Origin: Pseudomonas mendocina
GTDB taxonomy: Bacteria > Pseudomonadota > Gammaproteobacteria > Pseudomonadales > Pseudomonadaceae
Length of the DNA stretch: 64,000 bases
Direction of reading: 5' to 3'
Assembly: GCA_037482215.1 (NCBI GenBank)
Contig: CP148074.1
Coordinates: 1,736,001-1,800,000, forward strand
Positions 1 to 9,122 of this stretch are shown one piece after another (position 1 is the stretch's first letter; every line of letters begins with the position of its first letter). Below the pieces are notes generated by a model that saw nothing but the letters and a program-made list of their open reading frames with translations, had not been told where the DNA came from and made no database searches. The translations under genes and the position numbers were made by a program.

Positions 1-408
1 AATATCGCTTCGATGGCTGCTCTGATGCAGGGACCGGCCATGAGCAACTATAACGTTGCTAAAGCCGGTGTTGTGGCGCTTTCTGAAAGCCTTTTGGCTG
101 AGCTGAAGATGCAGGAAGTGAATGTGCATGTGGTGTGTCCGTCATTCTTCCAGACAAACCTATTGGATTCTTTCCGTGGGCCTACGCCAGAGATGAAGGC
201 TCAGGTGGGTAAACTGCTTGAGAGTTCCCCCATCAGTGCCGCAGACATTGCTGACTACATCTATCAGGATGTGGCTAAAGGTCAATTCATGATCCTGCCA
301 CATGAGCAAGGGCGGATGGCGTGGGAAATTAAGCAGAAAAACCCACAGATGATCTATGACGAGATGACTGCAATGGCTAATAAAATGCGAGCGCCTCGTA
401 CCAAGTGA
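1..408 (+). CDS. Short-chain dehydrogenase/reductase, C-terminal part (partial at window edge)
   Basis: The reading frame is open from base 1 to the stop at 408, so only the last 135 or so residues of a longer protein are present. The visible start contains the SDR catalytic Tyr-x-x-x-Lys (YNVAK, from base 49), preceded by the usual small-residue stretch. This is the active-site signature of classical NAD(P)-dependent short-chain dehydrogenases. The following VCPSFFQTNL segment fits the usual loop after the catalytic helix. The substrate cannot be read from this fragment. The Rossmann nucleotide-binding N-terminus lies outside the window. Confidence 0.9.
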   Translation, partial: NIASMAALMQGPAMSNYNVAKAGVVALSESLLAELKMQEVNVHVVCPSFFQTNLLDSFRGPTPEMKAQVGKLLESSPISAADIADYIYQDVAKGQFMILPHEQGRMAWEIKQKNPQMIYDEMTAMANKMRAPRTK

Positions 409-462
409 TCTTTCTTAGCACCTATTCCTGAGTTATTGCAGAGGCTGGATGTTTGTATAAGA

Positions 463-496
463 GCCGTCAGCAGCCTAGGGGCGGGATGCTGACGGC
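463..496. terminator. Hairpin between convergent SDR and yheU-like genes
   Basis: A perfect 10-bp inverted repeat (GCCGTCAGCA at 463-472 and its complement at 487-496) encloses a 14-nt loop. It lies between two genes that converge on it, as expected for a shared terminator. Neither side has a strong T run, so the termination role is inferred from position and stem strength. Confidence 0.55.
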
Positions 497-507
497 CATG
501 TGCTGAT

Positions 508-759
508 TTATTCGTCTAGAGATTCCTGCAATGCCGCTAGCCACTCTTTTGGAACATCACGTTTCAAGGCCAGTTGGCACTGCTGGCTTTCCGGATCGAA
601 GATGATCACGGCTTCTCCGCGTTCAAGGGCGCGGCGTACGCGCTCTGTACGGGTCGTCAGCGGTGTTTCATCGCCATTATCGGTTCCATCCCGGGTGACG
701 AAGTCTTCTATAAGGCGGGTTAAGGTTTCGGGTTCGAGCAAGTGATGCGGAATCAGCAC
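508..759 (-). CDS. YheU-like (UPF0270) small protein
   Basis: An 83-residue acidic soluble protein starting with GTG. GGAG lies about nine bases upstream. The opening MLIPHHLLEPETL, the central LxxLIEDFVTRDGT and the REVxxxLERGEAVIIFD-like core match my memory of the YheU/UPF0270 family, whose function is unknown. It lies 51 bases downstream of dacB on the same strand, separated by a perfect hairpin, so it may be co-transcribed with dacB or regulated separately. No membrane segment or signal peptide is visible. Confidence 0.8.
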   Translation of the reverse strand: MLIPHHLLEPETLTRLIEDFVTRDGTDNGDETPLTTRTERVRRALERGEAVIIFDPESQQCQLALKRDVPKEWLAALQESLDE

Positions 760-775
760 AACAATATCTCCGGAG

Positions 776-804
776 TCTGCGTCGTGTTGTCGACACGACG
801 CAGA
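776..804 (-). other. Perfect 12-bp hairpin between dacB and the yheU-like gene
   Basis: TCTGCGTCGTGT at 776-787 pairs perfectly with ACACGACGCAGA at 793-804 around a 5-nt loop. It fills most of the 51-base gap between the dacB stop and the next start. There is no T run on either strand, so it could be a processing or attenuation element or a protein-binding palindrome rather than a classical terminator. Confidence 0.6.
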
Positions 805-810
805 TGCTTG

Positions 811-2259
811 CTAGCGCGCGGCGTTAATCTTGGGCTGACGGTGCAGGTCCAGCAGTACCTGATCCAGAATCGAAGAAGCCCCCCACGGCCGTGGGTCATT
901 CAGAATGCTCACTACTGCCCAGGTTTTGCCATTGCTGTCACGGCTGAAGCCGGCAATTGCGCGAACGTTGTTTAGGGTGCCTGTTTTGATTCTAGCCTCT
1001 CCCTTGAGCGGACTATTTTGCAATCGCCGTCGCATAGTGCCGTCCATGCCAGCCAAGGGGAGGGATGCCATGAACTCTGCAGCGTAGGGGCTTTTCCAGG
1101 CCGCTTGCAGCAGTTGCGCGAGTTCGCGGGCACTGACTCGCTCTGCTCGTGACAGGCCTGAACCGTTCTCCATGACCAAGTGCGAGGCGTTGATGCCTTT
1201 GCGGGCCAGCCAACTGCGTATGGCCCGTTGTGCGGCCATGCTGTCGTCGGTATCGGTGCTGGTACGGTAGTGTGCCCCGATACTGAGGAAGACCTGCTTG
1301 GCCATGGTGTTGTTGCTGTATTTGTTGATGTCGCGAATAACTTCGGCAAGGTCTGGCGAGTATGCCCGGGCCAACAGGCGCGCTTTGTCTGGTACAACAC
1401 CCAGTCGATTCTGGCCAGAGATGGTGCCACCCAGCTCTTGCCATGTACTGCGGATGACGCCAGCGGCGTAGCTAGGATGGTCAAGCAGCGCGATGTAGGT
1501 CTGGGAACTGCAACCCTCAGCCAATTGGCCAGAAACAACTACGCGGGTGCCGTTCAAGTCGGTCACAGGGCTATAACGCACATCGGGCCAGCCAGGACAT
1601 TTGGCTGCCGGTAGCGGCTTGACTTGGTTGTCTATTTGGATCGAGGCAATTGGCGGCTCGGCGGCTACGTAGACTTTTCCACCCTCGGTTCGTGTGATAA
1701 AGCGCAGGGCTTTGAGGTTCACCATGAGTGAGTCTGGTGGCACGAGGAACGGCTTATATGCGTCGCCACCGTCGTCGTTGAATTCGGTGTGCTGAGGTTG
1801 GGCAAAGTAGTTGCGATCGAGAATCAGGTCGCCGTGAATTTGCTGAACGCCGTTGGCTCTCAGGTCACGCATCAGTAACCAGAGCTTCTCCATGTTGAGT
1901 TTGGGGTCACCGCCGCCTTTCAAATACAGGTTACCGCTGAGCACTCCGTTACGCAGTGTGCCATCGGTATAGAACTCAGTCTTCCACTGATAGTTTGGGC
2001 CAAGCAGCTCAAGCGCGGCGAAGGTGGTTACCAGCTTCATGGTAGAGGCTGGGTTTACTGAAACATCAGCGTTGTAGAACGCGCTGTTGCCTGGGCCGTC
2101 GAGTGGGATAGCAGCGATGGAAAGGGATTGGCTGCTGATCTTATTAGCTTTCAGAGCTTGTTGAACTTTGTTAGAGAGCAGAGTATCGGCTGCGGCCAGG
2201 GGAAGGCATACAGGAAGTAGCAAACTGGCGAAGGCCAGTCGGCGAAGCGTTTTCATCAT
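811..2259 (-). CDS. dacB: D-alanyl-D-alanine carboxypeptidase/endopeptidase (PBP4)
   Basis: A 482-residue periplasmic peptidoglycan hydrolase of the S13 family. It trims the terminal D-Ala from pentapeptides and cleaves DD-crosslinks. An N-terminal signal peptide (LAFASLLLPVCLPLAAA) is followed by the PBP4 motifs: SxxK in NPASTMKLVTT (about residues 69-79), SxN in KYSNNTMAK (about 313), and KTG in ARIKTGTLNNVRAIAGF near residue 425. Length is normal for PBP4. ATG-ATG at the start allows either methionine. In Pseudomonas, loss of DacB is known to induce the AmpC beta-lactamase. Here it may lead a small transcript that includes the yheU-like gene. Confidence 0.95.
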   Translation of the reverse strand: MMKTLRRLAFASLLLPVCLPLAAADTLLSNKVQQALKANKISSQSLSIAAIPLDGPGNSAFYNADVSVNPASTMKLVTTFAALELLGPNYQWKTEFYTDGTLRNGVLSGNLYLKGGGDPKLNMEKLWLLMRDLRANGVQQIHGDLILDRNYFAQPQHTEFNDDGGDAYKPFLVPPDSLMVNLKALRFITRTEGGKVYVAAEPPIASIQIDNQVKPLPAAKCPGWPDVRYSPVTDLNGTRVVVSGQLAEGCSSQTYIALLDHPSYAAGVIRSTWQELGGTISGQNRLGVVPDKARLLARAYSPDLAEVIRDINKYSNNTMAKQVFLSIGAHYRTSTDTDDSMAAQRAIRSWLARKGINASHLVMENGSGLSRAERVSARELAQLLQAAWKSPYAAEFMASLPLAGMDGTMRRRLQNSPLKGEARIKTGTLNNVRAIAGFSRDSNGKTWAVVSILNDPRPWGASSILDQVLLDLHRQPKINAAR

Positions 2260-2483
2260 GGGCAGCTAGTCTCCAGCTGATTAAGGCAGGCGCGGTGTGT
2301 GACCGCGGACTCCTGAATGATCTGTGCTGATTATGCCCGAATACAGGCTACGAGATAGGTTAAAACTCGCCGTAAGGCAGGCATTTCGGCGGTTGTCGAT
2401 CGAGCGTTATTAACAGCCCAGGGAGGCACTTTGCCGGCGAACCTGTTAGAGTGCGACCCGTAATTACTTCTGAGGATTGTTCC

Positions 2484-2825
2484 ATGGCTACTAACCGTTC
2501 CCGCCGTCTGCGCAAAAAACTCTGTGTGGATGAATTCCAGGAGCTGGGTTTTGAGCTGAATCTGAACTTCAAAGAAGACCTGAGTGAAGAGGCAATTGAT
2601 GCCTTTCTAGATGCCTTCCTGAGCGAAGCGATGGAAGCCAACGGTCTGGCTTATGTTGGTGGTGATGACTTCGGTCTGGTTTGCCTGGGCAAGCGTGGCT
2701 CGGTCAACGAAGAGCAGCGCGCTGCTGTTGAGAGCTGGCTGAAAGGCCGTAGCGAACTGACTGAGATCACTGTCAGCCCGCTACTGGACGTATGGTACCC
2801 AGAGACTCCGGTCAACAAGGCCTGA
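2484..2825 (+). CDS. yggL: YggL-family (DUF469) ribosome-associated protein
   Basis: 113 residues. ATG at 2484 is preferred over an upstream in-frame start because GAGGA lies seven bases before it and the protein then begins MATNRSRRLRKKLCVDEFQE, the characteristic YggL opening. The basic N-terminal arm is followed by the family's acidic body (FELNLNFKEDLSEEAIDAFLDAFL). YggL is described in E. coli as a protein that associates with the 50S ribosomal subunit; that role here rests on family membership. It diverges from dacB and is followed by a terminator hairpin. Confidence 0.9.
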   Translation: MATNRSRRLRKKLCVDEFQELGFELNLNFKEDLSEEAIDAFLDAFLSEAMEANGLAYVGGDDFGLVCLGKRGSVNEEQRAAVESWLKGRSELTEITVSPLLDVWYPETPVNKA

Positions 2826-2831
2826 GTCTGA

Positions 2832-2866
2832 TATGCCGGGGCCATTATGGTCCCGGCATAGTCGTT
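2832..2866 (+). terminator. Rho-independent terminator of yggL
   Basis: A 12-bp stem with one G-T pair (TATGCCGGGGCC at 2832-2843 with GGTCCCGGCATA at 2849-2860) and a 5-nt loop sits seven bases past the yggL stop. The tail GTCGTTATTT is moderately T-rich. It also lies beyond the end of the minus-strand HD-GYP gene and could serve both. Confidence 0.75.
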
Positions 2867-2883
2867 ATTTCCCTTCGCCTGAG

Positions 2884-5835
2884 TCAGTTCAGGCCCGCTT
2901 TGCTCAGAATAGCCTTAGCGTCTACTGCATCAATCTGCTGCGCTTGCAAGAAGCGCGTAGCGTATTGCAGATAAATTTGCTCCTGAATAAATAGTTTAAA
3001 CAGATCGGCATCTATGTGCTGATTGAGGCACATGTCTGCCATGATGCTCAGCGACTCTGAAAGGCGTTTGCCTTTTTTATAAGGACGGTCAATTGCTGTC
3101 AGTGCTTCGAAAATATCAGCGATGGCCATCATTCTGGCAGGCAGACTCATTTCTTCGCGTTTAAGTTTTTTGGGATAGCCCGTCCCATTCATTTTCTCAT
3201 GGTGCCCTCCGGCAATTTCTGCCACGTTGCTGAGGTGGGGAGGGAAGGGGAGTAACTTAAGCATGCGTATGGTTTGCAGCATGTGCCCGTTGATGATGTA
3301 TCGCTCTTCATCAGTGAGTGTGCCGCGCCGGATACTCAGGTTATAGAGTTCGCCACGATTGTACTTATAGCGTGGCTCTTCCATCTTGAATCCGAAGGGA
3401 TTGTTGGCTTCCATTTTCTCGCTGGCAGGTCGTTCAAAGAGATGTTCTGGTTTGTCGTCCAGTAGCATTTCTTGTACAGGCAGGCTGAGTACAGGTGTTC
3501 GGGATTGACGTTGATTTTCCTCCCAAGACAACCCGATTCGGTTATCCAGTGTCCGGCTCCAAGTTCGACGGCCGATCTGCTTAAGCCGTTCCAGATCAGC
3601 ATCACTCATCGCCTCGCTGCCTAAATTGCATTGCGCGACAAAGGCGAACTCTTCATCAAGTACGGCGAGTAAAGCATCCCGAATCTGTGCAAGGCTTCCT
3701 GGATCTGAGCCCTTGGCGATACCTTGCCAGTACTCAATCCAGGCATCGCGCTTAAGCACTTCGAAGCGCATACGGATTTCATGCAGCCGATCGTAGAGCG
3801 TCTCGAGTTTGGTGGCTTTATCCACCACGAACTCGGGAGTCGTGATTTTTCCGCAGTCATGTAGCCAGGCTGCTATATGCAGCGCATCCCAGTCCTCTGC
3901 GCTAGGCTGGTAATCGCGAAACGCTTGATCGTTACTTTCAGCCGCGGCACGGGCCAGCAACAGAGTAATTTCCGGTACTCGTTGGCAGTGGCCGCCTGTG
4001 TAAGGGCTTTTGGCATCGATGGCTCCAGCAAGCAGTTGAATAAAGGCATCCAGTAGTTGTTTCTGTTGCTCAAGAAGACGTTGGCTGGCGATGCACAGCG
4101 CGGCTACGCCAGACACGGCTTCGACAAACGCGATGCGTTCGGGACGCAGCATGGCCAGGTTGTCATCTTTGCCGTCGTTACGATGCAGAAGCAGAAGCAC
4201 GCCGAGCGTTTCACCTTGGCGGTTGTGCAACCCGGTGCAGACGAGGTCAACGTTGTTGCAGTCGAGCGTTTGCAGCAGGCTTTGAAACCCTTTGTTCTGT
4301 GAGTGATCCAGTGTTTCGGTGATGCTAGCTCCGCCAGTTGCAACATGTTTGAGGATGTAGGGTGTGGCACTGTCATTGAGGTCGAAGCTGGTTAGATTTT
4401 GGGCATCGAGAGCATGCTGCTCGTTGTCGATGAACAGCCCGTTAGGTTCCAGACGCCCCTCATTGAGCAGGTATATAAGGCCTGCACTAGCGTCGCTCAA
4501 ACCCACGGTCTCGCGCAGGACTCTGTTTAGTAGCGAGTCAAAACGGGTTTCTGCAGACAGGCTGGCGGTGATGTCGAGGAAGCTGGAAAGGGTTTCCTTC
4601 ATGTGCTTCATCGAAACAGCCAGTTGATCCACCTCTTTAACAAAGCTGCGACCACTCGCCGGATAGCTGAAGTCGAAACGCCGTACGGCCTCTGCCTCTC
4701 CGACAAGGATGCGTAATGATTTGGCCAGTACGTGGGACAGCAACCAGGCCAGAGGAATGCATAGAAGTAGGATGAGTAAGCTGAGTGCGGCAGACTGCCA
4801 GCGGATGCGATAAGCGTCCTCCAGTAGCTCCTTCTCTGGAGTCATAACCAAGAGCCTTAGGCCGTCCGGGCCTCCCTCAGTGAGTTTGGCGTAGGATGCC
4901 TGCCAACGCTCCTTGTTCAGCATCAGGCTGCTAACCGGTGTACTTTCATCCACGTTCAGTTTGAGAAACTCATTCAGAACTGGGCTGAGTTCAGAAATGT
5001 GGGTGCGTTGTTGCTCATTGCCAGGCTTGATCAAACGGGAGATGTCTGGGAAGGCCACGGCAAGACCGTCTGGGCTGTACAGAACCATTTCTGTCGATGG
5101 CGTTATGGCGTGGTTGGCGAGGGTGGCAGATAGATCGGCTAAGGTCAGGTCTGCAGCAACAACAACCTGGTTGGAATTTGCCAGGGCAATGGTGGTTCCG
5201 ATTTCTTTCGTGGAAAAGAAACTGTAGGGCGCAGTCGTGTAATGAGTATCCGACTGCAACGCATTGCTGTACCAGGGGCGGGTGCGTGGGTCGTAAGGGT
5301 CGCGCAGGTTCTGTCTGCGGCTAATGGGATGCATGTCAGCATCAATGTAGAGGAACTCAGAGTCAGCACGGCGTTCACTGATCCGGTCGATGCTCCATAT
5401 CTGGTAGGCAGCCTCAGGCGGTGCATAGAAAATGTCGCGCGTCTGCTGATTACGAAGGGCGCGAACCATGTAAAAGCTGCCGTCTGGGTAACCCACATAA
5501 ATTGATGTCAGGCGGGGGTTGTCGACCAGGGCTTGGACAAAGAGAGGGAGCATGACCATTCGCGTATGCCGGTCACGTCTGTTCAGTTGCTCATTACGTG
5601 CCAGCAGGTTGAGCATAAAACGGATTGGCTGGTAGGTGCCCTTGAGGTCAGCCTCTACGTTGTTGCTCATCTGTTCAAACAGTTTGCTGCTGCTGTCCAG
5701 AATGATCTTGCTGGTTTGCTGGTAATTAAATATGCCGAGGATGGCCCCAGACCCTAGTAATAAGAGGCTGAACAACAGGCTGATGTGGATATGCAGGGCA
5801 AATCGCCGTTTGGCAGGTTCTGGCTTGCTATGCAT
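2884..5835 (-). CDS. Membrane HD-GYP phosphodiesterase with periplasmic sensor, HAMP and GAF-like regions
   Basis: A 983-residue protein from the ATG at 5835, chosen over an in-frame ATG at 5871 because AGGGTG precedes it. Membrane helix 1 (about residues 15-38) and helix 2 (about 347-371) bracket a roughly 300-residue periplasmic region resembling dCACHE sensors. A HAMP-like linker follows, then a GAF-like domain (about 425-590) and an HD-GYP output domain. The metal-binding LHDCGK is near residue 658 and HHEKMNGTGYP near 878, followed by ARMMAIADIFEALT and DRPYKK. These motifs predict cyclic di-GMP hydrolysis. About 215 residues separate HD from the GYP motif, far more than usual, because of an inserted alpha-helical block. 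The sensed ligand is unknown. Confidence 0.9.
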   Translation of the reverse strand: MHSKPEPAKRRFALHIHISLLFSLLLLGSGAILGIFNYQQTSKIILDSSSKLFEQMSNNVEADLKGTYQPIRFMLNLLARNEQLNRRDRHTRMVMLPLFVQALVDNPRLTSIYVGYPDGSFYMVRALRNQQTRDIFYAPPEAAYQIWSIDRISERRADSEFLYIDADMHPISRRQNLRDPYDPRTRPWYSNALQSDTHYTTAPYSFFSTKEIGTTIALANSNQVVVAADLTLADLSATLANHAITPSTEMVLYSPDGLAVAFPDISRLIKPGNEQQRTHISELSPVLNEFLKLNVDESTPVSSLMLNKERWQASYAKLTEGGPDGLRLLVMTPEKELLEDAYRIRWQSAALSLLILLLCIPLAWLLSHVLAKSLRILVGEAEAVRRFDFSYPASGRSFVKEVDQLAVSMKHMKETLSSFLDITASLSAETRFDSLLNRVLRETVGLSDASAGLIYLLNEGRLEPNGLFIDNEQHALDAQNLTSFDLNDSATPYILKHVATGGASITETLDHSQNKGFQSLLQTLDCNNVDLVCTGLHNRQGETLGVLLLLHRNDGKDDNLAMLRPERIAFVEAVSGVAALCIASQRLLEQQKQLLDAFIQLLAGAIDAKSPYTGGHCQRVPEITLLLARAAAESNDQAFRDYQPSAEDWDALHIAAWLHDCGKITTPEFVVDKATKLETLYDRLHEIRMRFEVLKRDAWIEYWQGIAKGSDPGSLAQIRDALLAVLDEEFAFVAQCNLGSEAMSDADLERLKQIGRRTWSRTLDNRIGLSWEENQRQSRTPVLSLPVQEMLLDDKPEHLFERPASEKMEANNPFGFKMEEPRYKYNRGELYNLSIRRGTLTDEERYIINGHMLQTIRMLKLLPFPPHLSNVAEIAGGHHEKMNGTGYPKKLKREEMSLPARMMAIADIFEALTAIDRPYKKGKRLSESLSIMADMCLNQHIDADLFKLFIQEQIYLQYATRFLQAQQIDAVDAKAILSKAGLN

Positions 5836-5920
5836 TTGACACCCTGGTACTGATAGGTATGTCAGAAGCATAGTGAAAGTTGGAGTTTTTGCTGGAGGTA
5901 GGCCCAGGCCTTTTAAGTAG

Positions 5921-6985
5921 TTACGGGTCTATGAGGGGAGGGCTAACGGGACTGCGGCGCTGCTTAATCCAACGCTCAAGGCCATAAACGAGGAGAGAAA
6001 TCATCAAGCCGATGGCAACGCCAAGCAAGCTGTTGAACAGTCGTATTGCAGGCAGTTGCCAGTCCAGTGACAAGCTTTCTGCCAGCAGGACAAAACAGAT
6101 AGTTGTCTGCGCCACGAACAGCCCATAGTGGTTTGCCTGCAAGGCGCGGCAAAGCATGATCAGGGGCAGTAGCAGGCTCACCATTACCACCGGACTTTGC
6201 AGACTGTATCCAAGCAAAATCAGCAAACCTGCAGCGATAAGGCTGGCGAGCGAGGATTGCACGGCGCGAACCAAACTCCCTTTGAACTCTAATTGCAGGG
6301 AGATCAGTACAGTGATGGTTAGCCAGTACCCACGATGCAGGTTAGCCAGATTGACGACCAGCCCCGATAGAGCCAGGGCCAGTATGCAACCCAAAGCATG
6401 CAGGCGCCATTTGCGTTGAGGCAGGTGTCTGGCGTGTTGCCGCAGGACTCTCAGCATGCTCCTCAGACGGGGGATGTGGGGCCACATGCGCAGGCCATGT
6501 AAGCCTCGCAGAAAAAAGGCCAACAACATGACCCAGAGTCCGCCGAGGATAAACAACATAGCAACGGCGTAGGGGTTGTTGAGGTTGCTTACCCCTTGCT
6601 GTCCCTGTCCTAGGCAAAGGCATAAGGCAAGTCCCATTCCCAGCTTGGCCGACTCTTTTCCAAAACGCTGTAGCCAGGCCAGCAGCAATCCGAATGCGGC
6701 GAAAATCAGCAGACTGTAGGTGTGCTGTTCTACTACCCAGAAACCCAGGCCGGTACTGCAAGCACCCAAAACACAGAACATCAGCATGCGTAACATGCCT
6801 AAACGGTGCAGCGGATTGGCTTGTGAGGCCTGGAACGCCCCTAGGGCAGCCCATAGAAAACCGGGATGAAAACTGAATAACCCCAACAACAGCGGCAAAC
6901 CGCAGCCTATCCCTGCAATAAACGCGGGGCCCCAGGCGAGAGGCCTGGCGTGCCAGTTGGTAAGCGGTCTCAGTGTACGTTTCAT
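5921..6985 (-). CDS. FUSC-family (aromatic acid exporter-like) inner membrane protein
   Basis: A 354-residue polytopic protein with two hydrophobic halves, each of about five helices, separated by a basic cytoplasmic linker (about residues 160-195, rich in Arg and His). This two-halved layout with the motif LHRGYWLTITVLISLQ at the start of the second half matches the FUSC/YccS-type family associated with fusaric or aromatic acid efflux. It is shorter than full YccS/AaeB proteins. It starts four bases after the dgt stop, so the two are translationally linked. The substrate is unknown. Confidence 0.8.
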   Translation of the reverse strand: MKRTLRPLTNWHARPLAWGPAFIAGIGCGLPLLLGLFSFHPGFLWAALGAFQASQANPLHRLGMLRMLMFCVLGACSTGLGFWVVEQHTYSLLIFAAFGLLLAWLQRFGKESAKLGMGLALCLCLGQGQQGVSNLNNPYAVAMLFILGGLWVMLLAFFLRGLHGLRMWPHIPRLRSMLRVLRQHARHLPQRKWRLHALGCILALALSGLVVNLANLHRGYWLTITVLISLQLEFKGSLVRAVQSSLASLIAAGLLILLGYSLQSPVVMVSLLLPLIMLCRALQANHYGLFVAQTTICFVLLAESLSLDWQLPAIRLFNSLLGVAIGLMISLLVYGLERWIKQRRSPVSPPLIDP

Positions 6986-6989
6986 CGCA

Positions 6990-8321
6990 TCAGACTGGGC
7001 TCGAGCGGCCTGTCATTTCACGGGCCATTTCAGTCGCGTAGCTGTCTGTCATCCCCGCGATGAAATCTATAATCCGCAGGAATGAGTGGTAAAGAGAGCT
7101 GTTCGGATCGGGGGCGTTATTGCCCAACAGATCAAGAATACGTCGGTTTTTGAATGAAGGTGAGTGTCCGCCATGCTGTTCCAGAGCCGCTCCGCAGAAA
7201 GCATTGAGCAGAATTTCGAGGGTCGTGTAGGCGCCAATTTCATGCAGGGTTTTGCGCTTGTCCTGAAATATTTTCTGGCGGGCCATGTCCTTAGCGCTTT
7301 GTACGCAGTGTTTAGCGGTACCGTGCATATGTTCGACTAGGTCACCAGGCAGGCTGCCCGCAAGTAACCGTTGTTGTTGCTCGACAAAAGCCTGCGCAGC
7401 GGCGTTAGTCAGGTGCTCGATGGCCTTACCACGAAGAATGGCCAGCTTGCGCCTTCTGGAATCGTTTGGACCCAATTGCCGGTAGGTATCTGGCAGGTCA
7501 TCACCGACTAGATCCAAGAGCAGCGCCTCGACTTCACTGTAGGTCAACAGCTCCATTTCGAGTCCATCTTCGAGGTCGATCAGGCCATAGCAGATATCGT
7601 CTGCCGCCTCCATAAGATAGACCAGTGGGTGGCGTGCCCAACGCTCGTTCTCAAGCTGTGGTAAGCCCAGTTTGTTGGCGATCTGGGTCAAAAGGGGCAG
7701 TTCATTCTGGTAACAGCCAAATTTGTGTTTTTTATAGCCTAGGGCCTCGGCGTGGCGGGCTGTCCAAGGGTATTTCAGATAGCTACCCAGGGTTGCATAG
7801 GTCAATCGTGTCCCGCCATCGAACTGGTGGTACTCCAGTTGTGTAAGCACACGAAAGCCTTGGGCGTTGCCTTCAAAGTTAAGGAAGTCGTTACGTTCAC
7901 TGTCGCGCATGTCATCCAGCCAGCCCCGTTGGGCGGCCTGATGAAACCAGTGGCGGATAGCATCCTCGCCGGAGTGACCAAACGGCGGGTTGCCGATGTC
8001 GTGGGCGAGACAGGCGGACTGTACGACTACACCTAGATCACTAGGCTCGCACCACTCGGGTAATGAATCGCGGATCATTTCGCCAACGCGCATGCCCAGT
8101 GAGCGGCCGACACAGCCCACTTCCAGTGAGTGGGTGAGGCGTGTGTGAATATGGTCATTACTGGACACGGGATGAACCTGGGTTTTGCGGCCCAGACGGC
8201 GAAATGCGCCGGAGAAGATGATGCGGTCGTGGTCTTTGTGAAAAGGAGTGCGTCCTAGCTCGGCAGCGCTATGAGTGGGTTTGCCGAGTCGTTCACGGTT
8301 AAGCAGTGAGTGCCAATCCAA
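6990..8321 (-). CDS. dgt: Deoxyguanosinetriphosphate triphosphohydrolase-like protein
   Basis: A 443-residue HD-domain enzyme predicted to hydrolyse dNTPs to deoxynucleosides and triphosphate. From a TTG start at 8321 the protein opens [14 protein letters not shown], the family's usual beginning, with GAGGA about seven bases upstream. A longer reading from TTG 8384 has no such support. Visible motifs are [11 protein letters not shown], the metal His64 in THSLEVG, His107-Asp108 in [15 protein letters not shown], and a C-terminal [12 protein letters not shown]. The length equals the P. aeruginosa dGTPase-like protein as I recall it. It is followed closely by the FUSC-type gene. Confidence 0.93.
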   Translation of the reverse strand: MDWHSLLNRERLGKPTHSAAELGRTPFHKDHDRIIFSGAFRRLGRKTQVHPVSSNDHIHTRLTHSLEVGCVGRSLGMRVGEMIRDSLPEWCEPSDLGVVVQSACLAHDIGNPPFGHSGEDAIRHWFHQAAQRGWLDDMRDSERNDFLNFEGNAQGFRVLTQLEYHQFDGGTRLTYATLGSYLKYPWTARHAEALGYKKHKFGCYQNELPLLTQIANKLGLPQLENERWARHPLVYLMEAADDICYGLIDLEDGLEMELLTYSEVEALLLDLVGDDLPDTYRQLGPNDSRRRKLAILRGKAIEHLTNAAAQAFVEQQQRLLAGSLPGDLVEHMHGTAKHCVQSAKDMARQKIFQDKRKTLHEIGAYTTLEILLNAFCGAALEQHGGHSPSFKNRRILDLLGNNAPDPNSSLYHSFLRIIDFIAGMTDSYATEMAREMTGRSSPV

Positions 8322-8421
8322 AGCTGATCCTCGCCATTGCAGGCCAATGTCCGCTAGCTTCGGGGTTATAGAGGGCGGATGCAAGATGCCGACTTGTCAA
8401 AGCCGGCAATAATCGATGGAC

Positions 8422-8730
8422 TCAACCTTTTATTTTGCGCCGCAGCAAGGGCAGCGCAATAAGTGCCAAGCGCAAAACCTGTCGCCATCCTCGGCGTTTT
8501 CGTCCGAGGGCGGTAAAGAGTAAGACTCCTCCCGTCAGCCATAAGGGAGCAGGGCCTCCTTTCAGGGTATTACCGATGCTGCCCCGTAGTCCCTGCATCT
8601 TGCGTAAGGGCTCCATCATAACAATGGCTTCATGGCGCATTTCGTGTCGGTGAAGCTCAAGCTGCATGCGTATCACTGATTTACGCAATTCACGACGTGA
8701 AGCTTTCGCAGGTAGTTCGGTCGGCTTCAT
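8422..8730 (-). CDS. YqjK-like small membrane-associated protein
   Basis: 102 residues. The N-terminal half is charged and helical (RRELRKSVIRMQLELHRHEMRHE) and the C-terminal half carries a hydrophobic segment (WLTGGVLLFTALG) then a basic, hydrophobic tail. Its ATG overlaps the stop of the upstream YqjE-like gene as ATGA. Position and character match the third gene of yqjDEK-type clusters, although sequence similarity to YqjK cannot be confirmed by eye. Function unknown. Confidence 0.7.
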   Translation of the reverse strand: MKPTELPAKASRRELRKSVIRMQLELHRHEMRHEAIVMMEPLRKMQGLRGSIGNTLKGGPAPLWLTGGVLLFTALGRKRRGWRQVLRLALIALPLLRRKIKG

Positions 8731-9113
8731 GGCAATAATTGCTCCCGGTCGCGGGCAAGCTCTTCGAGGCTTGCGCTAAAAGGAGTGGGGGCATTGCGCA
8801 GACGTGTAAGCAGAATGCCGACACAACTGATCAGCCCTAGCGCATAAAAAACACACAGCAGGGATATGACCAGTAAGCGGTGCTCGTCCCAAAAGGCAAT
8901 CAGCAGGGCGGCGGACAGGCCGAAAATGAGCAGCAAGGCGAACAAAAGGCCCAGGCCGGTGAGAATCAGCAGGGTGACAGTGTTGCTTTGCTGCTCCTTG
9001 AGTTCTTCGGCAAATAGGGCGACATGGCCTTGCAACAGTCCCAACAATGCGCTGGCAAACCGGCGAGGCGAATTACCACGATTACGTTCAGTGGTGGGCT
9101 TTGTTGCTTCCAT
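8727..9113 (-). CDS. YqjE-like / phage holin superfamily membrane protein
   Basis: 128 residues. Two long transmembrane helices (about residues 47-73 and 80-105) lie between a polar N-terminus and the acidic tail LEELARDREQLLP. This matches the YqjE / Actinobacterial Holin-X type of small inner-membrane proteins. It is the middle gene of a three-gene minus-strand cluster: nine bases follow the DUF883 stop, and its own stop overlaps the next start. The holin label is a family name only; there is no prophage here. Confidence 0.8.
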   Translation of the reverse strand: MEATKPTTERNRGNSPRRFASALLGLLQGHVALFAEELKEQQSNTVTLLILTGLGLLFALLLIFGLSAALLIAFWDEHRLLVISLLCVFYALGLISCVGILLTRLRNAPTPFSASLEELARDREQLLP

Positions 9114-9122
9114 GACGTTCCC

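Noticed and set aside
8727..9113. Phage remnant suggested by holin-family name
   Set aside because: The gene belongs to a chromosomal yqjDEK-like cluster and no other phage gene is nearby.
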